DNA from: JAUVZF01 sp964539385 | GTDB taxonomy: Bacteria > Planctomycetota > Phycisphaerae > FEN-1346 | Assembly: GCA_964539385.1 (NCBI GenBank) | Contig: CAZIJC010000004.1 | Location: 1 to 64,000, forward strand | DNA length: 64,000 nt | Direction: 5' to 3' | Notes under the pieces: model-generated | Told to the model about the DNA's origin: nothing | Databases searched by the model: none | What the model saw: the letters and a program-made list of their open reading frames with translations, nothing else | Part shown: one piece after another, positions 31,393 to 40,234 of the stretch | Numbering within the stretch: position 1 is the stretch's first letter | How the letters are laid out: each line of letters begins with the position of its first letter | Position numbers and translations under genes: made by a program

Positions 31393-32631
31393 TCAGTCAT
31401 AGTGGTCCAGGTAGTACGAGCCGGAGACGATCCTGCAAGACTCACACTTCAGTGAAAGCCCCAGATCGAATATCTCGCGGTCGAAGCCTCCCCATCGATC
31501 CACAGCATAGCATGCCGACCATGAGTGGCTCTTGCCCTCCTTCTCTCCATTTTCGCATCTGCAGATGAATTCAACCGCCTCTTTGATCACGTTCTCCCAG
31601 TTGACCCGTTCTCTGCCTGGCGGACCAACATGCGCAGTACCGTAGCGGGCCTTGGCGTAATCGCACGTGCATCTCTCTGGGTGTTCCGCGGCGAGAGCGC
31701 CGAGTTCCATATCTAGTGCAAGGTTGTGCCATCCACTGACCGGAAGGTTAAGCATCTCGCCGCCAGGATGCATAGCCACAAAAGGCATGTCTGGAGCTGG
31801 CCCTTCGCCCCATCCCGCCAGCCGCTTAGCTACAGGCCCCCCGACGACTTCATGGACCTTCCACGAAGGCCTCTGCCATGCCGGGATGTCTTCACCCAGA
31901 TTGATCTCCTGGAGGCGCTGGTGGCCTCTCGCCTCTCCGCCTGGCACACGGTATATCGTCCAGCCAAGCGCCTCGGCGATTGCATCTGAGCCGGAAGTCT
32001 TCTCCCATTTTCCCGGCACCTTAATCTCTTTCTTCTCCTGTTCGGTGCAGTCTCGCCATAAGCCGAGCGGATCGACCCAGCGCAAAGGACGCGCTCCGAC
32101 GTAGAGGTACAGCCCCATCCCGTCCCCATACTCGCTCGGATCGCGCGTCACCCACCGTCCCAACGTCGGATGATACATCCGGTTGCGGACGTGGTACAGG
32201 CCGGTCTCGGAATCGTGGCGGTAGCCGCAGTAGAGGATTTCGTTCGCGAAGGTGTTCGACGTCCGGGCGTCCCACTCCGTGGTGCTGGTGCCGCTTGAAT
32301 CCCGCACGCCGTGCAGCACAGTGACCTTTCCATAGGGATCGTACATGTACCGTTCCACCACCGCGCCGTCGTATGAGTCCACCAGGGAGGTCGTATTGTA
32401 GTTGCCGTCCTGGCAATAGTATAGATGTTCGTCGCCCGAGTTGGAACCCTGAATTCCCGTGGCGGCGTCCGTGCAGTCGCCGTCCGAGTTCTTGTCCTCG
32501 TCGCGGAGGATCGGTGCGTCGATGTAGCGCGGGCTCCGGACGCCTGGGGACGCAGGGAGCCTTCGGCTTTGCTCGGGCCAGCCTGCGAGACGAAGGGCCG
32601 ACGGTTCCGCAACCGGAGCCTGCGCTACCAT
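31393..32631 (-). CDS. Orphan Rhs tip with cysteine-containing C-terminal domain of unknown function
   Basis: A 412-residue frame. Residues from about 35 are Rhs: RYIDAP, HLYYCQDGNYNTTSL, GAVVERYMYDPYGKV, MYHPTLGRWVTRDPSEYGDGMGLYLYVGARP and WVDPLGLW. The first 34 residues do not match an Rhs shell and are probably not natural coding sequence, so the protein lacks both leader and shell. The C-terminal domain of about 210 residues contains HNLALDMELGALAAEHPERCTC and a cysteine-rich end (CRCENG, CESC). I do not recognise it. The protein could be a toxin tip reserve. Confidence 0.6.
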   Translation of the reverse strand: MVAQAPVAEPSALRLAGWPEQSRRLPASPGVRSPRYIDAPILRDEDKNSDGDCTDAATGIQGSNSGDEHLYYCQDGNYNTTSLVDSYDGAVVERYMYDPYGKVTVLHGVRDSSGTSTTEWDARTSNTFANEILYCGYRHDSETGLYHVRNRMYHPTLGRWVTRDPSEYGDGMGLYLYVGARPLRWVDPLGLWRDCTEQEKKEIKVPGKWEKTSGSDAIAEALGWTIYRVPGGEARGHQRLQEINLGEDIPAWQRPSWKVHEVVGGPVAKRLAGWGEGPAPDMPFVAMHPGGEMLNLPVSGWHNLALDMELGALAAEHPERCTCDYAKARYGTAHVGPPGRERVNWENVIKEAVEFICRCENGEKEGKSHSWSACYAVDRWGGFDREIFDLGLSLKCESCRIVSGSYYLDHYD

Positions 32632-32725
32632 AAGCGTATCTTAATCTCTGGCAGCCGCTTGGGCAAGGGCCGAAGAACGGCGAATGATGCGCCTCGGAAA
32701 CCCGCCGCAACGGGACGGGTTCCGG
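32387..32725. repeat. Segmental duplication, copy 2 (of 27992-28330)
   Basis: Partner of 27992-28330 with near identity over about 340 bases. Here it is still joined to the intact core and tip of 31393-32631, so this looks like the donor copy. The stretch from 32726 to 32960, up to the membrane-protein stop, shows no gene. Confidence 0.85.
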
Positions 32726-32960
32726 ACAGGGTGCCGATGGGTGTCTGTAAGGCACGCGATGCCGCAGCATCGAACAGCAACGGCAACGACGAGCAGCAGG
32801 GAAACGACAACAACCAACGACTCCGTGGACGAACGTCCGGGGCAACATCTCCCTTGACACGGGAGCGGTTATGGGTGTCACCGGAACTGCTGGTACACCT
32901 CCGGCTGATTGGGTGCCAGGAATAGCATCCCGGGCCAGAACGCCCTTGACAGTTATTTGC

Positions 32961-33866
32961 TCATCGATGGGTTTCGCCGGGACTCTGCCGCGTTGCTGGT
33001 CTCATCTTCTGCTTGAGGAAAATGCAACAGTAAACAGATGCCCCGATACATGCTAACGCTGTTACACAGGCTCTCCACAAAACACTTCCGTAGCCCACCC
33101 ATCCCGACCACAGTCCTATGCGCAAGACACATACAGCGATGGCAATAAAGACCGCAGCCGAGCTGGTTAAGATTAAGTACCGCTGTTTCTGCCCTGGCTT
33201 TCGCGAGCCGGAAACTGCGACCGCTGCAACCATGCCGAGAGAGATCACATTGATTCCGTGGTAAAGCGATTGTTTAAGCCTATCGCACAAGAACATGCTG
33301 TCTAAATTAGCGTTGTCCTGTAAGAGACGGGCTGCCACGGAGGGCAAGGCCACGCACAAGCATTGGACCAAGAAAAAGGCCGCCGCCCACAACAAAACGT
33401 AATGAATAGCGCTGGCAGCTGTGGGCGGATCATCCGAGGCCCAATCCAGGGACAAGGCTCCATTCAGATGACTTGATGTCGCCGCTATCAAGGTCGTGCA
33501 TAGAACCACCGAAGGAACAAACCAGAATAGATGTGAGAGCAAAAGCGTTTCCTCCTGTGTGGCGACCAGCAGGTAATACGCAAAGTGCGACAGTTCTCGC
33601 CCCAGTACGAATGCTGCCGCCAACAGCGGGGCCAAGAAGCACCATTCAATAACCATTAGCCGTGGCTTGCGACGATAGAAAACTGCCGTAAGGACTAGTA
33701 GCACACCCGCGAGGTTAACAGGTATCAAGGCCGCTCCTGCAACCTTCGCAAGAAATGCCGATTGCAAGGAAGGCACCCGAAACAACACGAACACGCCCAG
33801 CGGCATTACCCAGATACCTGCCGCGAAGGCTATAATGGCGGGCTTGTGATGAGCAACGTGAGCCAT
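32961..33866 (-). CDS. Polytopic membrane protein behind the giant Rhs gene
   Basis: A 301-residue integral membrane protein with seven or eight predicted helices (for example AIIAFAAGIWVMPLGVFVLF, LVLTAVFYRR, FWFVPSVVLCTTLIAA, LLWAAAFFLVQCLCVALP). No family motif is evident. The start at 33866 follows TTAAGGA and lies ten bases after the stop of the 2097-residue Rhs gene. Longer upstream frames would overlap the Rhs coding sequence. Position suggests either an immunity protein that protects the membrane or an export helper. Codon usage is less GC-biased than in the metabolic genes. Confidence 0.7.
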   Translation of the reverse strand: MAHVAHHKPAIIAFAAGIWVMPLGVFVLFRVPSLQSAFLAKVAGAALIPVNLAGVLLVLTAVFYRRKPRLMVIEWCFLAPLLAAAFVLGRELSHFAYYLLVATQEETLLLSHLFWFVPSVVLCTTLIAATSSHLNGALSLDWASDDPPTAASAIHYVLLWAAAFFLVQCLCVALPSVAARLLQDNANLDSMFLCDRLKQSLYHGINVISLGMVAAVAVSGSRKPGQKQRYLILTSSAAVFIAIAVCVLRIGLWSGWVGYGSVLWRACVTALACIGASVYCCIFLKQKMRPATRQSPGETHR

Positions 33867-33876
33867 TGGTTTTTCC

Positions 33877-36800
33877 TTAAGAAGTGGGCTGATAGTCATA
33901 GCCCCCTCGGCCAGGATTATAACCACTCCCAAATGGTGGTGCGCCCGGATGATGTTGGCCGCCTCCATACCAGGTATGCGTCGTTTGCCGCCCTGTTTTA
34001 AAGGTCGGCTCTTGAGCCTCGAAGTAAAATGTGCATTCACGGTACTCATCATCGCGTCCGAGCCACCCGCCCCAGATGGGGCCGCAGTCATAGTGAAGCT
34101 CCACTTCGCCTTTCTTTGCCTTCTGGCACACCTCAAACGTTTGTCTCTTCCAATTCATCCAACCGAATCCACTTTCTCCCGGCCCTCCGACAGGCATCCA
34201 AGGCCCTGCGGGTTTCCAGGCCACGAAATGCTCCTTGGCTTTGCTGTCCCGGGTTACCGTGCAGCCAACCAGACAACATTCGCTCATCACGAGCTCTTCA
34301 TCCATATAGTGCGGGTGCTGGGTAAGCCGCTGGTGGAAAAAATCACAAATCTGCTTGTCGCTCTTGTTCTCCAATATAGGAGAAAGCGTTGGTAGTAGTA
34401 CCGCTTGCTGAGGTGACAAGCCAAAGGGATCAAGAGTATCAGAGGGTTTCGCATTACAATATAGGTACAGCACCAGCCCGTCCACATACCCGCTCGGATC
34501 GCGCTGCATCCAGCGGCCAAGCGTGGGATGGTAATAGCGCATCAGGCAATAGTACAGGCCCGACTCCGTGTCCAGGCGGTGGCCGGTGAAGAGGACATCA
34601 TTCGCGTAGGCGCTGGTCGAAGAGGGGTTCTGCCACGAGCCGTCGTAGAACGTCGGCTGGCCATACGGATCGTAAACCACGCGCTCTACGACGTCACCGT
34701 CGGGTTCGACCAGCGCGGTGACGTTGAAGTTCGCGTCATTTGTGTAATACAGGGTTTCGACGTTCTGGCCGTCCGTGTTCTCATCACGCCAACGCAGCAC
34801 GGGCGAGTGCACGTACCGCAGGCCCCACACGTACTGCTTGTACGGATGCTCCGATCCGTCTTTCCTTACCTCCACGACCTGGTAGCCGGAATAATAGTAA
34901 TCATACGTGACATCCGGATCACCCTCAACAACTTTCTGGATGCGCCGGCCGAGGCCGTCGTAGCGGCAGGTGAGAACGTGCGTGTCATCCGGCTCGTCGT
35001 CCAACGTCTCGTCCTCGTCCGCATCTTCCCAGACCTCGACGAGGCGGTTCCAGGCGTCCCAGACGTAGTGGTGGGCCTCGGCGGCGGTCGTCTCGGCCCC
35101 CGGCTTCGGGCCGAAGGTCTGATTGCCGGCGGCATCGTACACGGGGTCTTCCCAGCCTCCGCTTGAGCCCTCGGGCCAGATCGGGTCGTCCTCGTTGCCG
35201 TGGATTTCGTTGACCTTGTTGTGGGCGCGGTTCTGGTCGAGGTCCCACGAGCCGCCGCCGTCGGCGTCGTCCTTGAACTCGGGCCAGTTACCGACGGCGT
35301 CGAGGGTGAAGTTCTGCTCCTGCTCGAGGTTGGCCCCGTCGGTGATGTGTTTCTCGCCGCCGCTGTCCGTGATCGTGCCGCGTCGGAACCACTTGAGGCG
35401 GTCCAGGCCGTCGTAGGCGTCGTCGTAATCGTTGTCGTGATAGACTTCGTCGAGTTTCTTGCGGGCACCGCATGCCACGTAGTTGTACCGCCAGAGGCGG
35501 TTGGAATTGCGGTCGTAGCCGTATTGGTAGCGGTCCTTGGCGATGGGGGTGTCGTTCTGCCACTTCTGGTCCACGACGCGGCCGAATTGGTCGAAGCCGC
35601 CGTAGGTGCCGCCGGTGCCGTAGGTCAGATTGAGGCCGCCCGTGACGGCCGGATGGGCAACTTTGACCACGGTTCCCGCTCCGAGATAGGTGTACCGGGC
35701 GTACTCGTTCGCGCTCAGGGCCTGGCTGGGCGTCTCGTCACCGTCGGCGATGTTGCGGACGCGGGAGAGCATGTCGTCAATGCCCGACGAGCCGTCAGTC
35801 TCCTTGAGGTAATTGTAGTATACCTCGCGGGAGGCGCCGGGGTAAGCGATTTTATCGATGCGGACGTACTTGGCCTCGTGGCTGGCGGCGCTGTCCTCAA
35901 AAGTGTACTCGACGGCGGGTTCGCCGCCGCCGACACTGCCGGCGTGGTCCTGGACGCTTTTCTTGACGCCGCCCCAGCCGGTGTCGCCGTCGTCGTCGCC
36001 GTCGTAGGCGAGGACGACCTGGTTGCGGACGGTGCCGGTGCAGGCGCTGTCGGCGTAGGAGGTCACCTTCTGGAGGCGTCCGTCGTCGTCGTATTCGTAC
36101 TTGGCGCCCTTGACGTGATCGTCGACGGCGGTGGGCCAACTGCCGCCGGTATAGCCGGCAGAGTCCTTTTGGAGCTTGCCGGCGCCGTCGTTGCCCTGGG
36201 CGACATAGGTGTAGTCGTGCTTGATGGTCCGCTGGTCGGTCCGGGTGTCCTGGCGTCCGAGACGGTCGTAGGTGATATGCACATGGTCCGAGGTGCCGCC
36301 CTTCAGGTCGCCGGCTTCGATGTCGGTGGCCACGGCATCGGGGTACACAACGTCAGTGACCCAGGCGCCGCTCAGGGCGCTCTTGTAGAAGTAATATGTT
36401 TCCTGGTCGCCAGAACCGGGGGATGGGTTCTTGGCCACCATCTTGTAAAGCCGCCCTGAGGAGTCGAAGACAAACTCTGTCGTCCGATCCTCATCGGGAT
36501 TGCTCGGGCTGGCCACATCATTCTCGATAGTCTTCGTAATGCGGCCGAGGTCGTCGTAGGTGCGGACGGTCTTGATGTTCTTGTTGTCGTAGGATTCGGT
36601 CATGCGGCCGGTGGAGGCGTCGTAGACGACCTTGGAGACGATGTACTTGTCGCTCGTATCGGGAGCGAGCGGCATGCTGGCATGGTCGTAGGCCTGGGTT
36701 CCGGCCGTCTCGGGGTTGAAATCGTCTGTCTTTTCGTCCAGATCATCGCCCCCCTCGTTCGTCCCGTAGTAGAGGGTCGTCGTGGTGCGATGGAGCTGGT

Positions 36801-39800
36801 CGAACCAGGCGGCGGTGTAGGTGACGCGGGCATTGGAGGTCGTGAGTTCATCGGTTTCTGTGGCGTTGTCCTTGCGCTGGAACTGGCGCGTGAGCCAGAC
36901 GTTGGAGGCGGCGTCGTAATGGCGCTCGGTCTGCTCGATGACCGTGTCGCCATCCACGTCCTTGGCGCCCTCGTAGGCGCTGCCGCCTTCGGTGTCCGTC
37001 TCGTCGTAGCAGAGGTAAGTGGCGTTTGCCCGTCCGGCACCGTCGTACTTGGTCTTGGTGAAGAGGCCCCGGGGGTTTTGGGTCTTGATGAGGCGTCCGC
37101 GGGGGTCGTACCAGTGGTCCGTGGTGAGCCGCTTGCTGTTATTCAGATCGCCGGAGGTGGTCGTATCCCCGTCGACGATCGCGTAGGTGCGGGAGCAGTA
37201 GACCCGGCCCATCTTGTCGTAATCAGTTGTCGTCACAGAGAAGTAGTCTTCGCTCTCATCCTTGATGAAATCGGCGTTGCTATCCTTGTAGACGTCCGTC
37301 CGTGTAGCACGGCCCAGGTTGTCGAGGGTCCGTTTCGTGACGACGTCGTCCGGACCTCGGGTGTCCGTGAGGCGATTGCGCCAGTCGTAGTTGTGGACGG
37401 TACTGTAGACGACATCATTGGGGTCGTCGAAGTCGTACACGGCCTGGGTCTGGGTGACGTTGCCGTCGCCGACGCCGCTCGTGCCGGAGCCGGGCTCGGG
37501 ATCCTCGTTCTCGTCCCATTCATCGTAGAAGGTCGCGTTGGTTTTCGAAAGGTTGCCCGGGTTGGTGGCCGTGACGTTGGTATCATCTGTGCCCAGCCAG
37601 GTTTCAATCGCCCGGCCGAGTTGGTCGTACTTCGTCCAGGTAAAGGTGCCATCCGGAGTTTCGACCATGTACCGTTGGCCGGTGGTGGAGTTGTAGGTGT
37701 AGGATGTCGTGTACGTGTCCTCGGTGTCATCGTCGGCGTCTGTCCAGCGGACGACGGAGGTTAACTGGCCCTGATCGTAGTTGCTTACTGTGCGCGTGAA
37801 AATACCGGCGGGCGGGCCGCCATCGTCGTCCCACGCGGTAAAGTCGTCGTCAATGGTCCCCGTCGCGTCCCAGTCGTTCAGGAGGTTTGTGTTTTCGGTG
37901 TTTCCGTCCGTGGGTGTGTCCGGCATACCGGCGGCGGAGACGATGGTGCGGCCGGCCAAGTCGGCCACGGTGATGCGGACGGGGGCGTAGTTGTAGTTGC
38001 CGTTTGCGTCCATGTGGGGCGTGACCAGGGTGACGAGGGCGGTGGTGGTTTCCTGATCAACCGGGTCTCCAACCGTTTTCCTCTGGCACTCGTAGGCGTA
38101 GACGGTCTTTTGGCCCCCCGGAGCGTCGACGTGCCTCAGACGCGTCAAACTCCCCAGGTCGTAGCCCTCGTCGTCGCCGTAGTAGGCGTATGTGGTCGTC
38201 AGGTCCAGGCCGTCCTGCGGTAACTGCCATCCATCAATCGTGGGGAAGTCCTCGCCGTTGCCCCCACTGTCTGCGTCCACGACGGTCTTCACGACCTGAC
38301 CGTAGTTGAATGGGCCTGTTCCGAGTTTCGTGTAGGAGTATCTGCCATCCTCGTGCTTCGTCCAGTCGTTGTAGTAAAGGCCAGGCTCATCAAGTTCGCC
38401 TCCCGTGTCGTAGGTGTCGGGTATCAGTTTGTAGTGACGAACCAGCGTCGTGGCGCTGTTTGAGCCGTTGTTGTCAGAGGAGACGACGGGGTACGTGATC
38501 GTTTCTGTTTCGACGGCATGCGTATCATCGTCGCCACCTTTGTGGTAGGTATAGGCGTAGCTCGTGGTCAACCCGTCGTTCGGGCCGGGGTTGGTTACTC
38601 CGGTGTCGGGGTATTCGGTCTCGCTTGCGAGTCGCCAATCCGTGTAGCCGTCGTAGGTCGTGCTGGTGTAGGTGTATTTGCGGACGTAGTACGCGGTTCC
38701 ACCCGTGCCATTTTGGACCTTGCGGGCCTTCAGTTTCTCGCCCTGGCCATCTTCCGGGCCGTAGTACTCGAACACCTCGACGAGACCGCTCTCGCCCTCG
38801 TCGTTCGGTGTAATGTTGGTGACCCACTCGCCATCGAGCATGTTTTCGCTGAAATCCAGGTCCGTGATGGTGACGTGTGTTCCTTCCACGTACTCCTTAC
38901 ATGCCGCAGGGTGCCGGTGCTCGATAAGCCGACCGCACGAGTCGTACTTGTAATGATCAATCCAGTATGTGGCGACATCGGGCGGAGAAGCGGAGTTCAT
39001 TTTCTGCCGAACATCGAAAATGACCCCTCCGTGAACGTTCATAAACTCGACCGTGCGAAGGCCGGTGGGATATCGGGTAGCGCGATAGGAATACCATTCG
39101 TTCCATTCGTCCTCGGGTTCTTCTTCCTTCTCGTAATAGTTCAGGTAGTACGTTCCAGCCTCGCCGCCACCGCCGCCGCAACTGCCGCAGTCGCCAGAAC
39201 GTTTTACCTTCGTGACCCGATCTGCGTTGTCGTAGACCTCGTAGACTGCGGAGGCGTAGGCGAGCAGATCGTTATCGGAAACCGACCCCTCACCTGAAGT
39301 CTTGTCCAGGCCGCATTCGTTACCTGGATTCTCAGGATCGATCCCCTTGTCGTAACCTTTATTTTCCAGACAACGCTGAACGCCCTCCGGCTCCACGAAG
39401 AACCACAGGTTGCCCTCATGGGCATGCCCATTGCCGTAATAAACATAGATAGTGGTGCGAAACCGACTGCTGCTGTCCGAGTTGTATCCCTCCTCCGTTT
39501 GCCGTCGGCGGACCAATACGCCTCCTCCATCTTCGACGTACCGATAATAGATGTTTTTGAACTCAACGCCGTCCCGCTCGTACGAAAGCCACCTGGGGCG
39601 ATCGTCGTCACCGGCGCCCTCATCTTGCGTGCGCGTTATGAAGGTCCAGCGCTCCTGCCTCGTCGCCAGCCGTTGCTTTTCATCGTAAGTGTTCTTCTGC
39701 ACCAACCTGCCTGACGTATCCCAAGTGAGTGTACTATCGTTGTCGAGCCTGCTCTTGCTGCCATAAACCATGAGTTTGCCACTGACAAATTTTGCCGTAG

Positions 39801-40170
39801 GGCCAGCCTGCCCCCTGCTTCCTGAATACGTACCGTCACCCCCCTCGGTCATTTCATATTCGAGCAACTTTGTGCCGCAAACGGAACAGAAACACCTCAA
39901 ACATATGCGATAATCGTCGAGTTGGACATATTTGAGACTACTTTCGCCGTTACAGGAAGGAGGATCCCCTGGGGACTTTTTAGACGAACCCTTTCCGTAC
40001 TCGGCACAGGGCCCACACAACTCAGTCTCGTCAATATCATCACACTCCTCACACGCTCTACCATATTCCGCCGCGGCGTGGAGGAGAACACCTACCACAA
40101 CTAGGGCGATAACAAAGTGCCAGAGGGTGGTTGCCTGTCTTGCGGCGCGCATGGGTTTTCTCGCTTTCAT
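33877..40170 (-). CDS. Giant exported Rhs/YD-repeat protein with unique C-terminal tip
   Basis: A 2097-residue protein. The N-terminus has a transmembrane/signal helix (LWHFVIALVVVGVLLHAAA) and then two cysteine clusters (CEECDDIDETELCGPC and CLRCFCSVCG) that may bind zinc. More than 1500 residues of YD repeats follow (TYDEKQRL, YDNADRVTK, YDKMGRVY, YDSSGRLY-like strings), forming the usual Rhs shell. The core is LYYCLMRYYHPTLGRWMQRDPSGYVDG ... LDPFGL, followed by a tip of about 179 residues. The tip has EELVMSECCLVGC and HYDCGPIWGGWLG and no known motif. The ATG at 40170 follows GGAGG. Upstream, with 64-bp spacing, are two repeat proteins; downstream is a membrane protein. Confidence 0.85.
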   Translation of the reverse strand: MKARKPMRAARQATTLWHFVIALVVVGVLLHAAAEYGRACEECDDIDETELCGPCAEYGKGSSKKSPGDPPSCNGESSLKYVQLDDYRICLRCFCSVCGTKLLEYEMTEGGDGTYSGSRGQAGPTAKFVSGKLMVYGSKSRLDNDSTLTWDTSGRLVQKNTYDEKQRLATRQERWTFITRTQDEGAGDDDRPRWLSYERDGVEFKNIYYRYVEDGGGVLVRRRQTEEGYNSDSSSRFRTTIYVYYGNGHAHEGNLWFFVEPEGVQRCLENKGYDKGIDPENPGNECGLDKTSGEGSVSDNDLLAYASAVYEVYDNADRVTKVKRSGDCGSCGGGGGEAGTYYLNYYEKEEEPEDEWNEWYSYRATRYPTGLRTVEFMNVHGGVIFDVRQKMNSASPPDVATYWIDHYKYDSCGRLIEHRHPAACKEYVEGTHVTITDLDFSENMLDGEWVTNITPNDEGESGLVEVFEYYGPEDGQGEKLKARKVQNGTGGTAYYVRKYTYTSTTYDGYTDWRLASETEYPDTGVTNPGPNDGLTTSYAYTYHKGGDDDTHAVETETITYPVVSSDNNGSNSATTLVRHYKLIPDTYDTGGELDEPGLYYNDWTKHEDGRYSYTKLGTGPFNYGQVVKTVVDADSGGNGEDFPTIDGWQLPQDGLDLTTTYAYYGDDEGYDLGSLTRLRHVDAPGGQKTVYAYECQRKTVGDPVDQETTTALVTLVTPHMDANGNYNYAPVRITVADLAGRTIVSAAGMPDTPTDGNTENTNLLNDWDATGTIDDDFTAWDDDGGPPAGIFTRTVSNYDQGQLTSVVRWTDADDDTEDTYTTSYTYNSTTGQRYMVETPDGTFTWTKYDQLGRAIETWLGTDDTNVTATNPGNLSKTNATFYDEWDENEDPEPGSGTSGVGDGNVTQTQAVYDFDDPNDVVYSTVHNYDWRNRLTDTRGPDDVVTKRTLDNLGRATRTDVYKDSNADFIKDESEDYFSVTTTDYDKMGRVYCSRTYAIVDGDTTTSGDLNNSKRLTTDHWYDPRGRLIKTQNPRGLFTKTKYDGAGRANATYLCYDETDTEGGSAYEGAKDVDGDTVIEQTERHYDAASNVWLTRQFQRKDNATETDELTTSNARVTYTAAWFDQLHRTTTTLYYGTNEGGDDLDEKTDDFNPETAGTQAYDHASMPLAPDTSDKYIVSKVVYDASTGRMTESYDNKNIKTVRTYDDLGRITKTIENDVASPSNPDEDRTTEFVFDSSGRLYKMVAKNPSPGSGDQETYYFYKSALSGAWVTDVVYPDAVATDIEAGDLKGGTSDHVHITYDRLGRQDTRTDQRTIKHDYTYVAQGNDGAGKLQKDSAGYTGGSWPTAVDDHVKGAKYEYDDDGRLQKVTSYADSACTGTVRNQVVLAYDGDDDGDTGWGGVKKSVQDHAGSVGGGEPAVEYTFEDSAASHEAKYVRIDKIAYPGASREVYYNYLKETDGSSGIDDMLSRVRNIADGDETPSQALSANEYARYTYLGAGTVVKVAHPAVTGGLNLTYGTGGTYGGFDQFGRVVDQKWQNDTPIAKDRYQYGYDRNSNRLWRYNYVACGARKKLDEVYHDNDYDDAYDGLDRLKWFRRGTITDSGGEKHITDGANLEQEQNFTLDAVGNWPEFKDDADGGGSWDLDQNRAHNKVNEIHGNEDDPIWPEGSSGGWEDPVYDAAGNQTFGPKPGAETTAAEAHHYVWDAWNRLVEVWEDADEDETLDDEPDDTHVLTCRYDGLGRRIQKVVEGDPDVTYDYYYSGYQVVEVRKDGSEHPYKQYVWGLRYVHSPVLRWRDENTDGQNVETLYYTNDANFNVTALVEPDGDVVERVVYDPYGQPTFYDGSWQNPSSTSAYANDVLFTGHRLDTESGLYYCLMRYYHPTLGRWMQRDPSGYVDGLVLYLYCNAKPSDTLDPFGLSPQQAVLLPTLSPILENKSDKQICDFFHQRLTQHPHYMDEELVMSECCLVGCTVTRDSKAKEHFVAWKPAGPWMPVGGPGESGFGWMNWKRQTFEVCQKAKKGEVELHYDCGPIWGGWLGRDDEYRECTFYFEAQEPTFKTGRQTTHTWYGGGQHHPGAPPFGSGYNPGRGGYDYQPTS

Positions 40171-40234
40171 CGGTTCCTCCATTTTTTGAAATGCCCTGCA
40201 TTCTCTTTCGCATCAGAAGCGCCGCGTGCTCTTA

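Noticed and set aside
32021..32881. 286-residue frame upstream of the Rhs tip
   Set aside because: It is a shifted frame of the Rhs fragment; the correct frame contains the conserved core motifs.
34528..38223. Valine-rich proteins on the plus strand opposite the giant Rhs gene
   Set aside because: These are antisense shadows created by GC-rich YD-repeat codons and contain no family motif.
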